Shown here: positions 1 to 11,712 of the stretch, one piece after another
Layout: every line of letters begins with the position of its first letter
Numbering within the stretch: position 1 is the first letter of the stretch
NCBI RefSeq assembly: GCF_964340395.1
Contig: NC_135555.1
Span: 26,111,725-26,175,724, forward strand
Reading direction: 5' to 3'
Length of the DNA stretch: 64,000 nt
Source: Glandiceps talaboti
Lineage: Eukaryota; Hemichordata; Enteropneusta; Spengelidae
Notes under the pieces: model-generated
The model's database searches: none
What the model was told of the DNA's origin: nothing
What the model saw: only the letters and a program-made list of their open reading frames with translations
Position numbers and translations under genes: made by a program

Positions 1-1697
1 TAGACAATGTCAAAATTATGGGATGCTGATAGCTTCGATTACTTGGCAATTCTAATTACTCCATAAAGCGATAGTAAGTCAAATACATTAACAAACATTG
101 GGAAACAAGTATTCCAGTTATAAATAAAAAGGAAATCATCTGAGGGACATCCATTTATTGTTATCAAAATTAAAAACGCTGAAGATTGATAATACCAGTA
201 AAATGTAGTGAATGTCTTATGTAAATTAAGTGTACAGAAGCTGGTAGGATGAGAAGCAGGTTGAAAAAGTTGGCACGTTGGTTCATGCACCGATATGCTC
301 ACATCACTGTCTGTATGATGAGGAAGTAAAAAGAAGGGTATATTGTTGTGTTATAGATCCGTGCAATGGAGTAATAATTTCAAAGAGCTCTGAGCACGGT
401 GTGGGAACACTACGGCCCAGCATCACGAGCATGACTCTATTTAACGAAAAGACCTACAGCTAACACCAATAATGTACCCCGGCCCTCAATTGACAAATTA
501 ATTTTCCAAACTGATTTGCATACTTTAAAGCCGCACAGCTGCAACAGGAACGCTTTTTCTAAGTTACTGGTAATATCGTATACCGTGAATAATATTGTAT
601 CACCTATGGATAACGGCCTTTTCGTAGTTGTACGCACGATAAATCAAATCAAACTAAGTCTATTGTATAATTACTTATAATAATTCACGTAAAATGCCGA
701 GTTACAATGTAGGTGAGCATATATGTGTCTGTTTACCATAGCTTTTCTCCATGTGTCAGCGATACTACATAATTCCTCAGATGACGATTCATAAATTTAA
801 AACAAACTAATTTTTGTAAATTTCCTTTGTACTGTGGTAACGAATTTTCCGACAGATTAGAACGTACTTTAAAAAATGAACCTGAAAGAAGGTTAGGACT
901 CGATCATACGAGTTTTTGGGAAATCTGATAGCTCTCAACAAGGCACTTCGGAACCCTGCAATCGCTAGGCTCAAACTTTCGTCTTTGTATTACATGCGAT
1001 AAAATTAGGATTAAATCGTTTGCAGCCCACCTAAAAACGTAAGGTTTGAATTTTGAATTTTAGTATATCTCAAAATCGAGAAATCAAATTGCTATTTTAC
1101 AGTAACACAATAGATTTTGAAATGTGTCGTGCCCTCTGATACCGTCAGGGTAATTTCAACCACTGAACTATCAGTCCTAAAGTTCGGGAAAATGTGGCCA
1201 ATAATCTATCATGCATAATCAAAAAATGTAACACAGTATATTTAGTTCACGACTAGTGTTAAATAAGTGGTAAGATATGAAATTACCTTGACGAGATGAC
1301 ACGGGACGATTTTTTCATTCATTCTCTGAAGACTCAAAAAAGTGGCGATACAGGTAGTCAACACATTCTGGGCACTGTGGGACTCGTAGTGGAAAGTGTT
1401 GTATCTGCAAAATAAGATCATCAATTGGATACTAAAATTGTATACGTATCTTATCAATTGGTCTTCATGATTTTATAGTGTGTTGATTCGTGTTTCTATA
1501 TCCAAACTCTGTGTGCTGAACTCTTACTAACAATTCTGGTATGTTAAAATCAGTTTATAGTATGTTAATGTTACGTTCAGCGAAATTCATATAATGCAGC
1601 AAGGTGTTATGGTTATTGAAAACTATTTAAAAATGTCATGGATTATAAGATTATTTGCTACTATTACATGATTCAGATGTTACTCTGTTAAATTCAC
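1..1697. other. Intergenic DNA, no recognised gene
   Basis: I see no coding pattern, RNA gene or mobile element here. The open frames are all under 90 codons, have unremarkable composition and overlap on both strands. The sequence is AT-rich and unique within the window. Confidence 0.6.
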
Positions 1698-3058
1698 GAC
1701 TATAGTTAGTGTCCAGCTATCTGTGTGTATATGTTAGTCATGACTATAGTTAGTGTCCAGCTATCTGTGTGCATATGTTAGTCATGACTATAGTTAGTGT
1801 CTAGCTATCTGTGTGCATATGTTAGTCATGACTATAGTTAGTGTCCAGCTATCTGTGTGTATATGTTATAAATGACTATAGTTAGTGTCCAGCTATCTGT
1901 GTGCATATGTTAGTCATGACTATAGTTAGTGTCCAGCTATCTGTGTGTATATGTTATAAATGACTATAGTTAGTGTCCAGCTATCTGTGTGTATATGTTA
2001 TTCATGACTGTAGTTAGTGTCCAGCTATCTGTGTGTATATGTTAGTCATGACTATAGTTAGTGTCCAGCTATCTGTGTGTATATGTTAGTCATGACTATA
2101 GTTAGTGTCCAGCTATTTGTGTGTATATTTTAGTCATGACTATAGTTAGTGTCCAGCTATCTGTGTTATATTTTAGTCTTGACTATAGTTAGTGTCCAGC
2201 TATCTGTGTATATATGTTAGTCATGACTATAGTTAGTGTCCAGCTAACTGTATGTATATGTTAGTCTTGACTATAGTTAGTGTCCAGCTATCTGTGTGCA
2301 TATTTCGGTCATGACTATAGTTAGTGTCCAGCTATCTGTGTATATATGTTAGTCATGACTATAGTTAGTGTCCAGCTAACTGTATGTATATGTTAGTCAT
2401 GACTATAGTTAGTGTCCAGCTATCTGTGTGCATATTTCGGTCATGACTATAGTTAGTGTCCAGCTATCTGTGTATATATGTTAGTCATGACTATAGTTAG
2501 TGTCCAGCTAACTGTATGTATATGTTAGTCATGACTATAGTTAGTGTCCAGCTATCTGTGTGTATATGTTAGTCATGACTATAGTTAGTGTCCAGCTATC
2601 TGTGTGTATATGTTAGTCATGACTATAGTTAGTGTCCAGCTATCTGTGTATATGTTAGTCATGACTATAGTTAGTGTCCAGCTATCAGTGTGCATATTTC
2701 GGTCATGACTATAGTTAGTGTCCAGCTATCTGTGTGTATATGTTAGTCATAACTATAGTTAGTGTCCAGCTATCTGTGTGTATATGTTAGTCATGACTAT
2801 AGTTAGTGTCCAGTTATCTGTGTGTATATGTTAGTCATGACTATAGCTAGTGTCCAGCTATCTGTGTGTATATGCTAGTCATGACTATAGTTAGTGTCCA
2901 GCTATCTGTGTGCATATTTCGGTCATGACTATAGTTAGTGTCCAGCTATCTGTGTGTATATGTTAGTCATGACTATAGTTAGTGTCCAGCTGTCTGTGTG
3001 TATATGTTACTCATGACTATAGTTAGTGTCCAGCTATCTGTGTGCATATGTTAGTCAT
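1698..3058. repeat. 44-bp minisatellite, about 31 copies
   Basis: Head-to-tail copies of a 44-bp unit beginning GACTATAGTTAGTGTCCAGC and ending near TATATGTTAGTCAT. Copies differ by point changes (GTGTGTATATG, GTGTGCATATG, GTATATATG, CATATTTCGGTCAT). A three-unit sub-pattern (TATCTGTGTATATATG, AACTGTATGTATATG, then CATATTTCGG) recurs at about 132-bp spacing around 2190-2540, so part of the array grew by copying blocks of three. Most unit junctions carry the 12-bp palindrome TAGTCATGACTA. 44 is not a multiple of three and no frame stays open, so this is non-coding. Confidence 0.95.
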
Positions 3059-3844
3059 ACTGTTACACGTAATGTTGCGTCGAACGAAATATAACTAATA
3101 ATGCAAAAATCTTCAAAACAGACGTCAAGAATTTTTAACGTATATTTATAAGATTTAAAACACATGAAAAGTTGTTATGTTTTCTCGACGATTCATGTCG
3201 TTTTCTTTTAATACACAATACCAGCTTTAACTACAGGGTCATAGGTCAAATACCACCAGCACAAATCACACCATGTGGCGTGATCATGCTATGATCTGTT
3301 ACATAATCAACTGACAATGTGACATGAATGATGGTTAGTTTACCAATATAAATTATTGACGTAAAAGAACGGGAAAAAAAGCTAAGTTTAGATACGGGAG
3401 GATAATGGAATTGGTACATAAATGGCACGATGAGATATATTTGCAAAATTATTATAATTGTGTTAATAATTGTTTCTATTTGATGAACATCGTAAATCAT
3501 TGTAAATGCCTTCTAGCTACCTTAAAAGTCTGACATTGCGTCAGTCCTCTTTTCATCTTAGAGACGTTTAAATGTACCCACATTTCTTAATATAAATTTC
3601 ATGACCCATGACGATGAAGTTCAGTTCCAACACCATCATCCAATACAAGGTAGAATAAAAAAATCGCCTTAGTAGAATGGCTAATTAAATCTGTCTTTGA
3701 TGATTTGAATGTATTACGGAAGTTGACATTCAAACTTACTTGTCATGATCATCATATAAATATATCTGACGAGAATTATACACGTCTACAAATGATGTAA
3801 TATTTCCCAAATTCCCATCGAAATGATACAATCACATCAATTGG
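3059..3844. other. Intergenic DNA, no recognised gene
   Basis: AT-rich unique sequence between two minisatellites. I see no gene, RNA or repeat that I can support. Confidence 0.55.
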
Positions 3845-4548
3845 TGTACGTAGTACTATGAATACAAAGCCAGTATTAGTATGTAGTACTATGAATACAA
3901 AGCCAGTATGTAGTAGTATGTAGTACGATGAATACAAAGTCAGTATGTAGTAGTATGTAGTACTATGAATACAAAGTCAGTATGTAGTAGTATGTAGTAC
4001 TATGAATACAAAGCCAGTATGTAGTAGGATGTAGTGCTATGAATACAAAGGCGGTATGTAGTAGTATGTAGTGCTACGAATACAAAGCCAGTATGTAGTA
4101 GTATGTGGTGCTACGAATACAAAGTCAGTATGTAGTAGTATGTAGTGCTACGAATATAGTCAGTATGTAGTAGTATGTAGTGTTATCAATACAAAGTCGG
4201 TATGTAGTAGTATGTAGTAGTACTATGAATACAAAGCCAGTATATGTAGTATATAGTGCTATGAATATAAAGTCGGTATGTGTAGTAGTATGTAGTGCTA
4301 CGAATACAAAGTCAGTATGTAGTGATGAAAAAATATATCTTTTGTTGACCCCTTTCTTTATTAATTGCCATTCAGTTACTATGGTGAAAATTCTTCTGCT
4401 TCTCAATTTGACGACATTTCTTATAGAAATAATTGTATTCAGGGGTACAAAATCGATTTTTGTAGGATGAGACCTAAAATGGCTCAACTCTACCCCCTCC
4501 CCCAAGATTTTAGTTTTTTTATCCGACATTGAACTATTGATCTCGTCC
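3845..4548. mobile_element. Dispersed repeat carrying an internal ~37-bp minisatellite (copy A)
   Basis: The left part (about 3845-4323) is roughly 12 copies of a ~37-bp unit built around TATGTAGTAGTATGTAGTRC and GAATACAAAGYCAG. The right part (4324-4548) is a unique tail that includes GATGAAAAAATAT, TCAATTTGACGACATTT, GGGGTACA, a C-rich stretch and TTGAACTATTGATCTC. The same order of motifs (one minisatellite unit, GAGGAAAAAATAG, TTCAATTTGACATTTTT, GGGGTACAG, TTGAACTATTGATCTC) recurs at 11826-12068. This is therefore one repeat family in which the internal unit has expanded in this copy. Such an inverted-repeat element with an internal tandem core resembles non-autonomous elements known from molluscs. 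The left end of this copy is not clear to me. Confidence 0.6.
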
Positions 4549-4571
4549 CTAAAGCATGGGTAACTGAAGTA

Positions 4572-4684
4572 TTGGCATCGTTAACACATTTAATCATTGC
4601 ACATAGACTAAAGTGATGCCAACATTGACATCGTTAACCCATTTAATCACTGCACATAGACTAAAGTGATGCCAACATTGACAT
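4572..4684. repeat. Two tandem copies of a ~53-bp segment
   Basis: The segment TTAACMCATTTAATCAYTGC followed by ACATAGACTAAAGTGATGCC occurs twice in tandem, and the start of a third copy (ACATTGACATC) follows. There is no coding potential. Confidence 0.8.
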
Positions 4685-4744
4685 CATATCTATTATTACA
4701 AATCAACAATAATCTTTTCTCCTCAATCGTCCCAGGTAGAATCG

Positions 4745-4839
4745 TTGGTTAGTTGGTTGGTTGGTTGGTTGGTTGGTTGGTTGGTTGGTTGGTTGGTTGT
4801 GTTGGTTGGTTGGTTGGTTGGTTGGTTGGTTGGTTGGTT
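4745..4839. repeat. (TTGG)n tetranucleotide microsatellite
   Basis: About 23 repeats of TTGG, interrupted by TTAG near the start and by TGTG near 4799. Two forward frames and one reverse frame read through it as VGWL or NQPT repeats. These are artefacts of the repeat. Confidence 0.95.
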
Positions 4840-5347
4840 TCAACTTTGAACAGAGCCCCTCAAAGGCGTTGTTTAACAGATTCTTTAGTACCAATACCCT
4901 TTATAATATGTACAACCACGTTCAATGGGAGAGTAGTTTATGACATGTATCGCTATCAAAGTGACAACATCCTCAAATAAAATAATTATCATAATATAGC
5001 CTTTTTCAGTTTTATTATAAGCGGTGATGAGATGACGTCCCCTGTAGTGGCTTGTAACTTTAATAAGCAGTTATTGAAGTAATGATGAAACATAATATGG
5101 ATATATGACCACGACGACGTATTTCGGTACACACAAAGAGAATCGTGTCAACAACCCCGACTAAACCCAGATGCAACCCTGTCTTTTAACAAAAATTTGA
5201 ATAAAAACACCAAAATTGTTCCGACGACGACCAACCTTGTAAAGAGCCCCTAGCGTGTTGTACAATTATTGTCGTAGTATTAACGTGACGGTTTCAGAGG
5301 CTCTGAATTTCAGGAAGACTAGGTAGTCTCAAATTTCGAAACTTTTT
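4840..5347. other. Sequence upstream of the C1q gene, no recognised gene
   Basis: Unique AT-rich DNA between the microsatellite and the TATA box at 5348. It would contain the proximal promoter of the C1q-domain gene if that promoter call is right. I cannot assign individual factor sites. Confidence 0.4.
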
Positions 5348-5355
5348 TATAAAGG
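5348..5355 (+). promoter_or_regulatory. Candidate TATA box of the C1q-domain gene
   Basis: TATAAAGG follows a T-run. A start site about 25-35 bp downstream would fall near 5375-5385. This precedes a short exon ending in a consensus splice donor (CTTG|GTAAGT, 5431/5432), and the nearest good acceptor lies just before the C1q ATG. The link to that gene is inference from spacing and splice signals. Confidence 0.4.
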
Positions 5356-5377
5356 GCTGAAAAAATATAGATACATT

Positions 5378-5431
5378 CAATACAGAAGATAGAGAGCTAT
5401 TGTTGAGGATTGTCAGTGGAAACAAGTCTTG
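5378..5431 (+). other. Candidate non-coding leader exon of the C1q-domain gene
   Basis: The start is estimated at ~30 bp after the TATA box and the end is set by the donor GTAAGT at 5432-5437. It would splice to the acceptor CACTAG ending at 7456, which follows a T-rich tract and lies 10 bp before the C1q start codon. The implied intron of about 2,025 bp contains the 48-bp minisatellite. The exact transcription start cannot be seen, and another upstream exon is possible. Confidence 0.35.
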
Positions 5432-5437
5432 GTAAGT

Positions 5438-6456
5438 ATGCTATGTTTAGTACAACTCACATCATTTTCTTAAACTTAAAGACACACATATCGTATATGT
5501 GTGTGTATTGTTCTTGTAATAGGACGTTATACACGTAAATAAAAGTATTACATTCATTCAAGTCCGAACTTGAAGCCTTTTCGGCAAATATGTACGTCAA
5601 TGTATGTAATGTTTACTTTAAATCTGCCACGTTGGAAACAGGATGATATGAATAATAACAGTAGGAGTGATACTTTTAGTTACTTCCAAAGTCAATAGCA
5701 ATGTACGTTTTATAGTCTTACTAAGACAAACTTATACATTATACAAGATGATGTCATGAGTCATCAAACCTGAATCACTATACATTCTGACTAATATATT
5801 ATCATTAGATCAGAACATGTAAGAACAATACCAACCCATCATTCCTTGTAAATCAAATTTACTTCTCGACACAGTTATTTTCGTACATTAAAAGGCTTTA
5901 GGTCCAAGAATTCGTAAAGAAGTGTTTCCTATTGATTTTATTTCAAAGCGATGTCCCTATAAGAGCACTATTAGGTCACCACGGCTTTAAAAATGATAGA
6001 TTCTTACTTGTATAAAAGATATTAATGAATGGACTTTATAAAGTATCCGTTACCGTTACTCCACAATAAAAACTCGTCAAAGAGTTTACATGTAATATAA
6101 TCTATTGTAAACTGAACAACACTTTTTGCTCTCATTATGAGAAGTTAACTTAAATAGCCAAAATGATATAAATAATGACCGTTAATGAATTCATATCCCA
6201 AATACGGCTCTAACAATTGAGAAAATTTGTAAGTTAGATATTCATGCATGTCAAAATTTCTCCTTTGACGTTTGGGCGTGTGTTTTTTTTAAAAAAAATA
6301 CAAACTCACCTGGTACATTTTGATTGAATGCTCTCTACAGAGTTCATGAATTATGTATACATAGCCGTTGTAGCGTTATAGGTCCGTGCCAAGAATGATA
6401 AATTTAAGATATTTTGAGTGAAATGATTCCGAGTATCAACCCATAACTTATTCTCG
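5438..6456. other. Probable intron sequence, nothing recognised
   Basis: AT-rich unique DNA inside the proposed C1q intron. No ORF, RNA or repeat stands out. Confidence 0.4.
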
Positions 6457-7296
6457 CTCTTACATTATACTGCTATGTTTCATATTACATTGAGTGTTAT
6501 ACATCTCTTACATTATACTGCTATGTTTCACATTGCATTGAGTGTTATACATCTCTTACATTATACTGCTATGTTTCACATTGCATTGAGTGTTATACAT
6601 CTCTTACATTATACTGCTATGTTTCACATTGCATTGAGTGTTATACATCTCTTACATTATACTGCTATGTTTCACATTGCATTGAGTGTTATACATCTCT
6701 TACATTATACTGCTATGTTTCATATTACATTGAGTGTTATACATCTCTTACATTATACTGATATGTTTCATATTACATTGAGTGTTATACATCTCTTACA
6801 TTATACTGCTATGTTTCATATTGCATTGAGTGTTATACATCTCTTACATTATACTGCTATGTTTCATATTGCATTGAGTGTTATACATCTCTTACATTAT
6901 ACTGCTATGTTTCATATTGCATTGAGTGTTATACATCTCTTACATTATACTGCTATGTTTCATATTGCATTGAGTATTATACATCTCTTACATTATACTG
7001 CTATGTTTCATATTGCATTGAGTGTTATGCATCTCTTACATTATACTGCTATGTTTCATATTGCATTGAGTGTTATACATCTCTTACATTATACTGCTAT
7101 GTTTCACATTGCATTGAGTGTTATAAATCTCTTACATTATACTGCTATGTTTCATATTGCATTGAGTGTTATACATCTAGATCTCTTACATTATACTGCT
7201 ATGTTTCACATTTCACTGAGTGTTATACATCTCTTACATTATACTGCCATGTTTCACATTTCACTGAGTGTTAATACATCTCTTACATTATACTGA
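6457..7296 (+). repeat. 48-bp minisatellite, about 17.5 copies
   Basis: Tandem 48-bp units containing CTCTTACATTATACTGCTATG and TTTCAYATTGCATTGAGTG. Copies are nearly identical, with a 6-bp insertion near 7180 and more divergent units at the 3' end. Because 48 is a multiple of three, a 273-codon open frame runs through it as a 16-residue repeat (MFHIALSVIHLLHYTA). It lies inside the proposed intron and just 5' of the splice acceptor, so I read the open frame as incidental. Confidence 0.93.
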
Positions 7297-7466
7297 TAAT
7301 TTTAACAGTACACATTATACTGCGTTGTTTTATTACATTGAATGTTAAATTATCATTCAATCGATGAAATGCCGCTATCATGGAGACTAGTCCCTTTTCA
7401 TTTCATATCAATATTTTTTAAATATTCGTGTTTCTTATTATTTTCTTTTTCACTAGATAAACAACA

Positions 7467-7937
7467 ATGATGTATCAGTATATCACCATAGCTTGCCTCG
7501 CCTTCGCCTGTTTTGGGGACAGTGCACAGGCGAAAATGGTGGGTTTCTCGGTAGCTAGGGAAACTTCGTTCGGACCTCTGGAGGAAGCCGATCGACTGCA
7601 ATTTGAAGTTGCATTAACCAATACTGATGATTGTTTTGACCTTGCGACTGGTGTCTTCACTGCTCCCGTTAGTGGTCACTATTTCTTTAACGTCAATGTA
7701 CACAAGGCCAACCATTTGGAAGACAGTCCAACACTTCGTATTGCGGTAAACCTGGCATTGAGGGTGAGCGCTGCTGAGAGTGGTGACCGTGACGGGATGG
7801 ATTCAGCATCCAACAGTCTTATTTTTCACATGGAAAAAGGAGAACTAGCCTGGGTACACTGCGATGCAGGTGGTGTGGTATCTGCCACTCATGGAAGAGA
7901 AACCTCCTTCCACGGTTTCCTAATTTCTGAAGATTAA
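7467..7937 (+). CDS. Secreted C1q-domain protein (globular head only)
   Basis: A 156-residue protein with a signal peptide (residues 1-22, hydrophobic core ITIACLAFACF, likely cut after AQA) followed directly by one C1q/TNF-like globular domain (about 25-153). Family hallmarks visible are VGFSVAR at 25-31, the TG-x-FTAP-x-SG-x-YFF strand pair at 61-74, and FHGFLI at the C-terminus (148-153). Two cysteines remain in the mature chain, C56 and C132. There is no collagen stalk, so it belongs to the secreted head-only class. Such proteins trimerise and act as extracellular pattern-recognition lectins in invertebrate immunity; that role is known for the family and inferred here. The first of two adjacent ATGs is used. 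A splice acceptor ends 10 bp upstream and the coding region is a single exon. The frame is intact. Confidence 0.85.
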   Translation: MMYQYITIACLAFACFGDSAQAKMVGFSVARETSFGPLEEADRLQFEVALTNTDDCFDLATGVFTAPVSGHYFFNVNVHKANHLEDSPTLRIAVNLALRVSAAESGDRDGMDSASNSLIFHMEKGELAWVHCDAGGVVSATHGRETSFHGFLISED

Positions 7938-8105
7938 GTTGATAGTCAACCAAATTGTTACGACTCACTCAATCTTTGAACATACTTTCACCCTCTGTAA
8001 CTGGACATGTGTTTCCAAATAGAATGAGTATATATGTTGGTTTTGTTTTCTTTGGTTTTATCTCAAATAGACACTCTTACTTCGCTTTAGAGCCGGTTAG
8101 TCTTA

Positions 8106-8135
8106 AATAAATATAAAATTGTCTGCTTGAATAAA
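8106..8135 (+). promoter_or_regulatory. Poly(A) signals of the C1q-domain gene
   Basis: Two AATAAA hexamers, at 8106-8111 and 8130-8135, lie about 170-200 bp after the C1q stop codon. This gives a plausible 3' UTR of about 200 bp. The cleavage site itself is not identifiable by eye. Confidence 0.5.
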
Positions 8136-8884
8136 GATGACAACTTTACAACAACAATAGTGATAAGAATGACTTATATAACCTGAAATGAAATGAATAT
8201 GTCAATGGGAGTTAACGTTCAACTAAAATCTGTGAATGAAAACTGAAATGTTAGTAAATGCAATGTATGAAACGAATAGATGTAATCCTTATGCATCCAA
8301 TAAATTTGATTAATGTGTTGAAGTATACACCGTAAGACCTGATATAAACGTACTGTATTTTTGTTATAATCTAAGTTATCAAAGTGAATAAGTCAATATT
8401 ACTTTAAATACCTGACATTATATTCCATGTCATCCTTTGATATGCTTTGAAGAAATGTAAAGACTAAACCAAACTCAACTAAATAAATATTCCATCATCT
8501 TACTGTACAATGTGGTATACTTGTTTTGACTACTACTATATTAACGTTGATTCTGTCATCATCTCTAGTCATGCCACCATCATTTTGATTTGTTCACGTA
8601 CATCACTTTACAATATATTAAACCATGCAAAGCGTTAAATCGCGAGAAAAAATGAAATATAACATAGAGATTGCAACTGAGTCAATGTCTGAGTGTGACA
8701 ACTTTCACTACTATAGCCCCTCTCCCAATCGAACAATAACAATTGCCTTTCCAAGTGCATGGATGTATGGTGGAACTGATGCAATTTATTGATTTAATAC
8801 GTATACGAAACGTTAACAACGCTATTCAGTATATACTTATGATATTTCTGAACTATCAGTTTCCTTGACATTTCCCTTAGGATT
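8136..8884. other. Intergenic DNA, no recognised gene
   Basis: Unique AT-rich DNA between the end of the C1q gene and the first Penelope-like fragment. I see nothing else in it. Confidence 0.5.
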
Positions 8885-9369
8885 GATGATGATGATATAG
8901 CTACATCTATTTATACTAAACTTACCGATTCACATTCATATTTGCAGTATGGTTCATTACATCCTAATAAGTGTAATGATTCCATTTCCTATTCACAGTT
9001 ACTTCGTTTACGTCGCATCTGTAGTAGTGATTTGGATTTCAGGGAAAGGTCTGCTGAATTTTGCACATACTTCTCTCAACGTGGTTATCTAGTTTCAGTT
9101 ACCAATGCGGCTTTTGAGAAGGTGTCATCATCTTAGTCAAGGGAAGCTTGTATTAATTCACATGATCAGAAGAGTAATAAGTTAAACGATTATCCCATAT
9201 TGGCTCTACCACACCATCCTTTATCCACCAGAGTTAAGAACATAATATACAAGCATTTTAATATCTTACGTTCTAATAGGATAACCAATTTCCTGCAGCA
9301 CCTTTAACAGCTTGGCGTCGTGATACCAATCTTAGGGATAAGGTGGTCCATGCAGAACAACATGGATAA
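8885..9369 (+). pseudogene. Penelope-like element fragment, post-RT region (PLE-2)
   Basis: Translation gives the run of conserved blocks that follows the RT core in Penelope-like elements. It reads SIYTKLTDSHSYLQYGSLHP, then SISYSQLLRLRRICSSDLDF and YFSQRGYLVSV, then a stop at 9134. In the same frame it continues with LPHHPLSTRVKNIIYKHFNIL. After a frameshift near 9290 it ends with PLTAWRRDTNLRDKVVHAEQ and a stop at 9367. One stop and one frameshift make it a dead copy. It lacks the RT catalytic core upstream and the GIY-YIG domain downstream in this orientation. It is a different lineage from the copy beginning at 9770, judged by divergent wording of the same blocks. Confidence 0.65.
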
Positions 9370-9544
9370 AACCAAATATAAATAGATGCAAAGCCTAACA
9401 TATCTGTGTAGTAACTGGAAAAGAACGATACACCACACGTTCTAATAAACGTTAAAGTACGCATAGAAAAAACGAGCACAAAGAACCTAAAACCTGATAG
9501 ATAGAATGGACGTAGTTAGATGGTAGGGAATGATGTAAAGAGTT

Positions 9545-9680
9545 CATTCAATAGGGTTCCAAACTTCCCAGCCGGAAAATAATTTCCTCCTCCTCCTTCA
9601 ACCCCAATCGATTCTCATCACCAGAAACATTAGTGATGAAGTGCACAGATACATGATAGTTCTGAGGTTTTGTATGGTAA
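9545..9680 (-). pseudogene. Penelope-like GIY-YIG domain, C-terminal scrap, inverted (PLE-3)
   Basis: On the minus strand an open frame reads NYHVSVHFITNVSGDENRLG and then EEEEIIFRLGSLEPY. This matches the closing part of the Penelope-like endonuclease domain, where a conserved E precedes IFRLGTL-x-P-x-GLN. The frame ends at a stop where Gly would be expected. It could be the missing end of PLE-2 after an inversion, or an unrelated scrap. The match is short, so confidence is limited. Confidence 0.35.
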
Positions 9681-9769
9681 TTACAGAGATGTACCATGAA
9701 ACGATCACCAAGACGACATACGGTCGAACATATATATATATATATACATAAGTGTGGCGGAAAAGTCAC

Positions 9770-10384
9770 CACAAGCTACTGGTACAATGGAGATATATCG
9801 ACGACATTTGGGGGACTCTGGACACATGGAGAAGAAGCACTTTTACAATGCCACAAGCTAGCTAATTAATACCATTAATCCACGTATCAAAGTTGAAATG
9901 TGCCACTCAAAGAACAGCATAGAGTTCCTCAATGTCACAATACACATGATAGACGGACACATAGCCACGGACGTATACATCAAACGAACAGACATATTTC
10001 AATACCTCCATGCCAAATCTGATCATCCGATCAATGTGAAGAAAGCACTACCATACACTTTAGCTGTAATCCCGAAAACCATATGCTCAAAACCACAGTA
10101 TTACAACAGACAGACAGAAAACATAACGAGAAGACTCAAAGAACGAGGATACAAAGAAACCCACATCAACGCACAGATAAAGAAAGTGGACAAACTTGAC
10201 CGACGAAATCTAATACATCCCACAGACGACAGCAAACCAAACAGAAACAAAGACCGTGTTATCTTCCCAATCACATATAGCAGCTCACTTCCGGATATAC
10301 CAAAGATACTCATAATCAACATCCTCACTCTACATAAATCACAGATCGAGATGCGAAAAAGTATTCAGAAATCCACCTATGTTA
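9770..10384 (+). pseudogene. Penelope-like reverse transcriptase fragment (PLE-1, left part)
   Basis: It begins with the RT catalytic block WRYIDDIWG (9788-9814; the two aspartates are the metal ligands). After a frameshift, a 164-codon open frame from 9898 gives IEFLNVTIHMIDGHIATDVY, IKRTDIFQYLHAKSDHPINV and LKERGYKETHINAQIKKVD, all recognisable Penelope-like post-RT blocks. Near 10350 the better match moves back to the earlier frame (VFRNPPML) and is cut at 10384 by the DNA transposon. It resumes at 13042 with AWRKGRDIG. The N-terminal RT motifs are absent. It is a frameshifted, interrupted and dead copy. Confidence 0.7.
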
Positions 10385-10420
10385 GGGAGTGATCAATTTT
10401 TACGGCCGGGGTGGGCCGGT

Positions 10421-11712
10421 GACTTTCTGTTCATGTTGTACTTAAAAATAGTGACACCCCCCCCTGCAATTCATTCACAAAACAATCCACCCCCCCCCCC
10501 CCTGACAAATAAAAAAACACAATGACCCCCCATCTGTTGACAAGAAACACTCTTTTTGTTCTTGCAAAAGACACTCTATTCTCAAAGCATAATACCGCAC
10601 ACTGCACAGTTAATTTTACATGTTACATTTTCAGTAATTTTAAGTGTGTCTGGTAAATTGCTATCCCAAATCCATTGCTTCACATGTATAAAGCTCTTTA
10701 GATAGGAACCCTATGAAAAGTATGATTGTCTGTTCACGGACGTACACAATATTCATGGTTTAGTAACCAAAAGTTCTAGGATATCTCTTAGATTGAGTGA
10801 ACTATTAATATTTATTAATTCAACTAATTATCAAGTAAAGTATTATAAATGGAGTTAATATACTTGTAAACCCATGTCAATAACTGTCACACATAATGAT
10901 GTACTCGCATCATATAATGAATTGTTTACATCATATAAAGATATGTTCACATCATATAGTCAATATATTGTTTTCTTTAGACTTAACACAGCTGTGGCTT
11001 TCCATACTTGAACACGTTTGCACTCCTAAAGGTTTTGAATAATGAAATGTGATATATGTCATTGTTTCAAACAGAAATTAAAAAATGTCATAAAAATGTT
11101 TTCTGTACTACAGCAGTTTCTAAACTAGATTACTAATTCAATTCACTTACTACTGGCTATGTTTTCCAGTATATTGTTGGCAACATGATAGCCTTGGAAA
11201 TAAATACACTCTAATACCAAGGAAATGTAACATTATGATCTGCTGACAAAATTTTACTCTCAGTATACAGTCACTCAATGTGGATACTAGATATTCCAGA
11301 GGAGATGTAAAATCTAATTTTTCTCATAACTTTGCACCGTGTCAGTACTATAGAAGTTCTGGCTATAGTAAATAGCCCTTTACTAGATCATCATCAAACA
11401 AGTCTGTGTTTATAACTTTGTTTATCAGTCATTCACATAATATATATTCCCTGAGAATCCGATTGTATTCACCTTGGAATATATTTCTTTCTTGGTAGTT
11501 TATGGTGTAAAACAATAGCAAGAGAAAAGGGGGTTTCACATGTAGCCTAGTAACATGTATTAAACTTGGTGATGGTCACAGGTACGTATCAGAGAAGAAG
11601 TGAAACACAAACACAGAAAAGTTATTTTTATAAGACATGTAGTTCGTACTATAGCTATGCCAAGTAACAGTACAATAGTTTGTACATGTATGATAAATCA
11701 ACTTATTTGGGG
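10421..11712. other. Interior of the DNA transposon, left part, no gene seen
   Basis: Three C-rich tracts (10446-10530) lie just inside the terminal repeat. The rest is AT-rich DNA without a convincing ORF. Confidence 0.5.

Noticed and set aside
4703-4980. VGWL and NQPT repeat proteins
   Set aside because: They are translations of the TTGG microsatellite.
6475-7296. 273-codon frame of a 16-residue hydrophobic repeat
   Set aside because: It is the 48-bp minisatellite read in frame. It sits in a likely intron and has no independent support.
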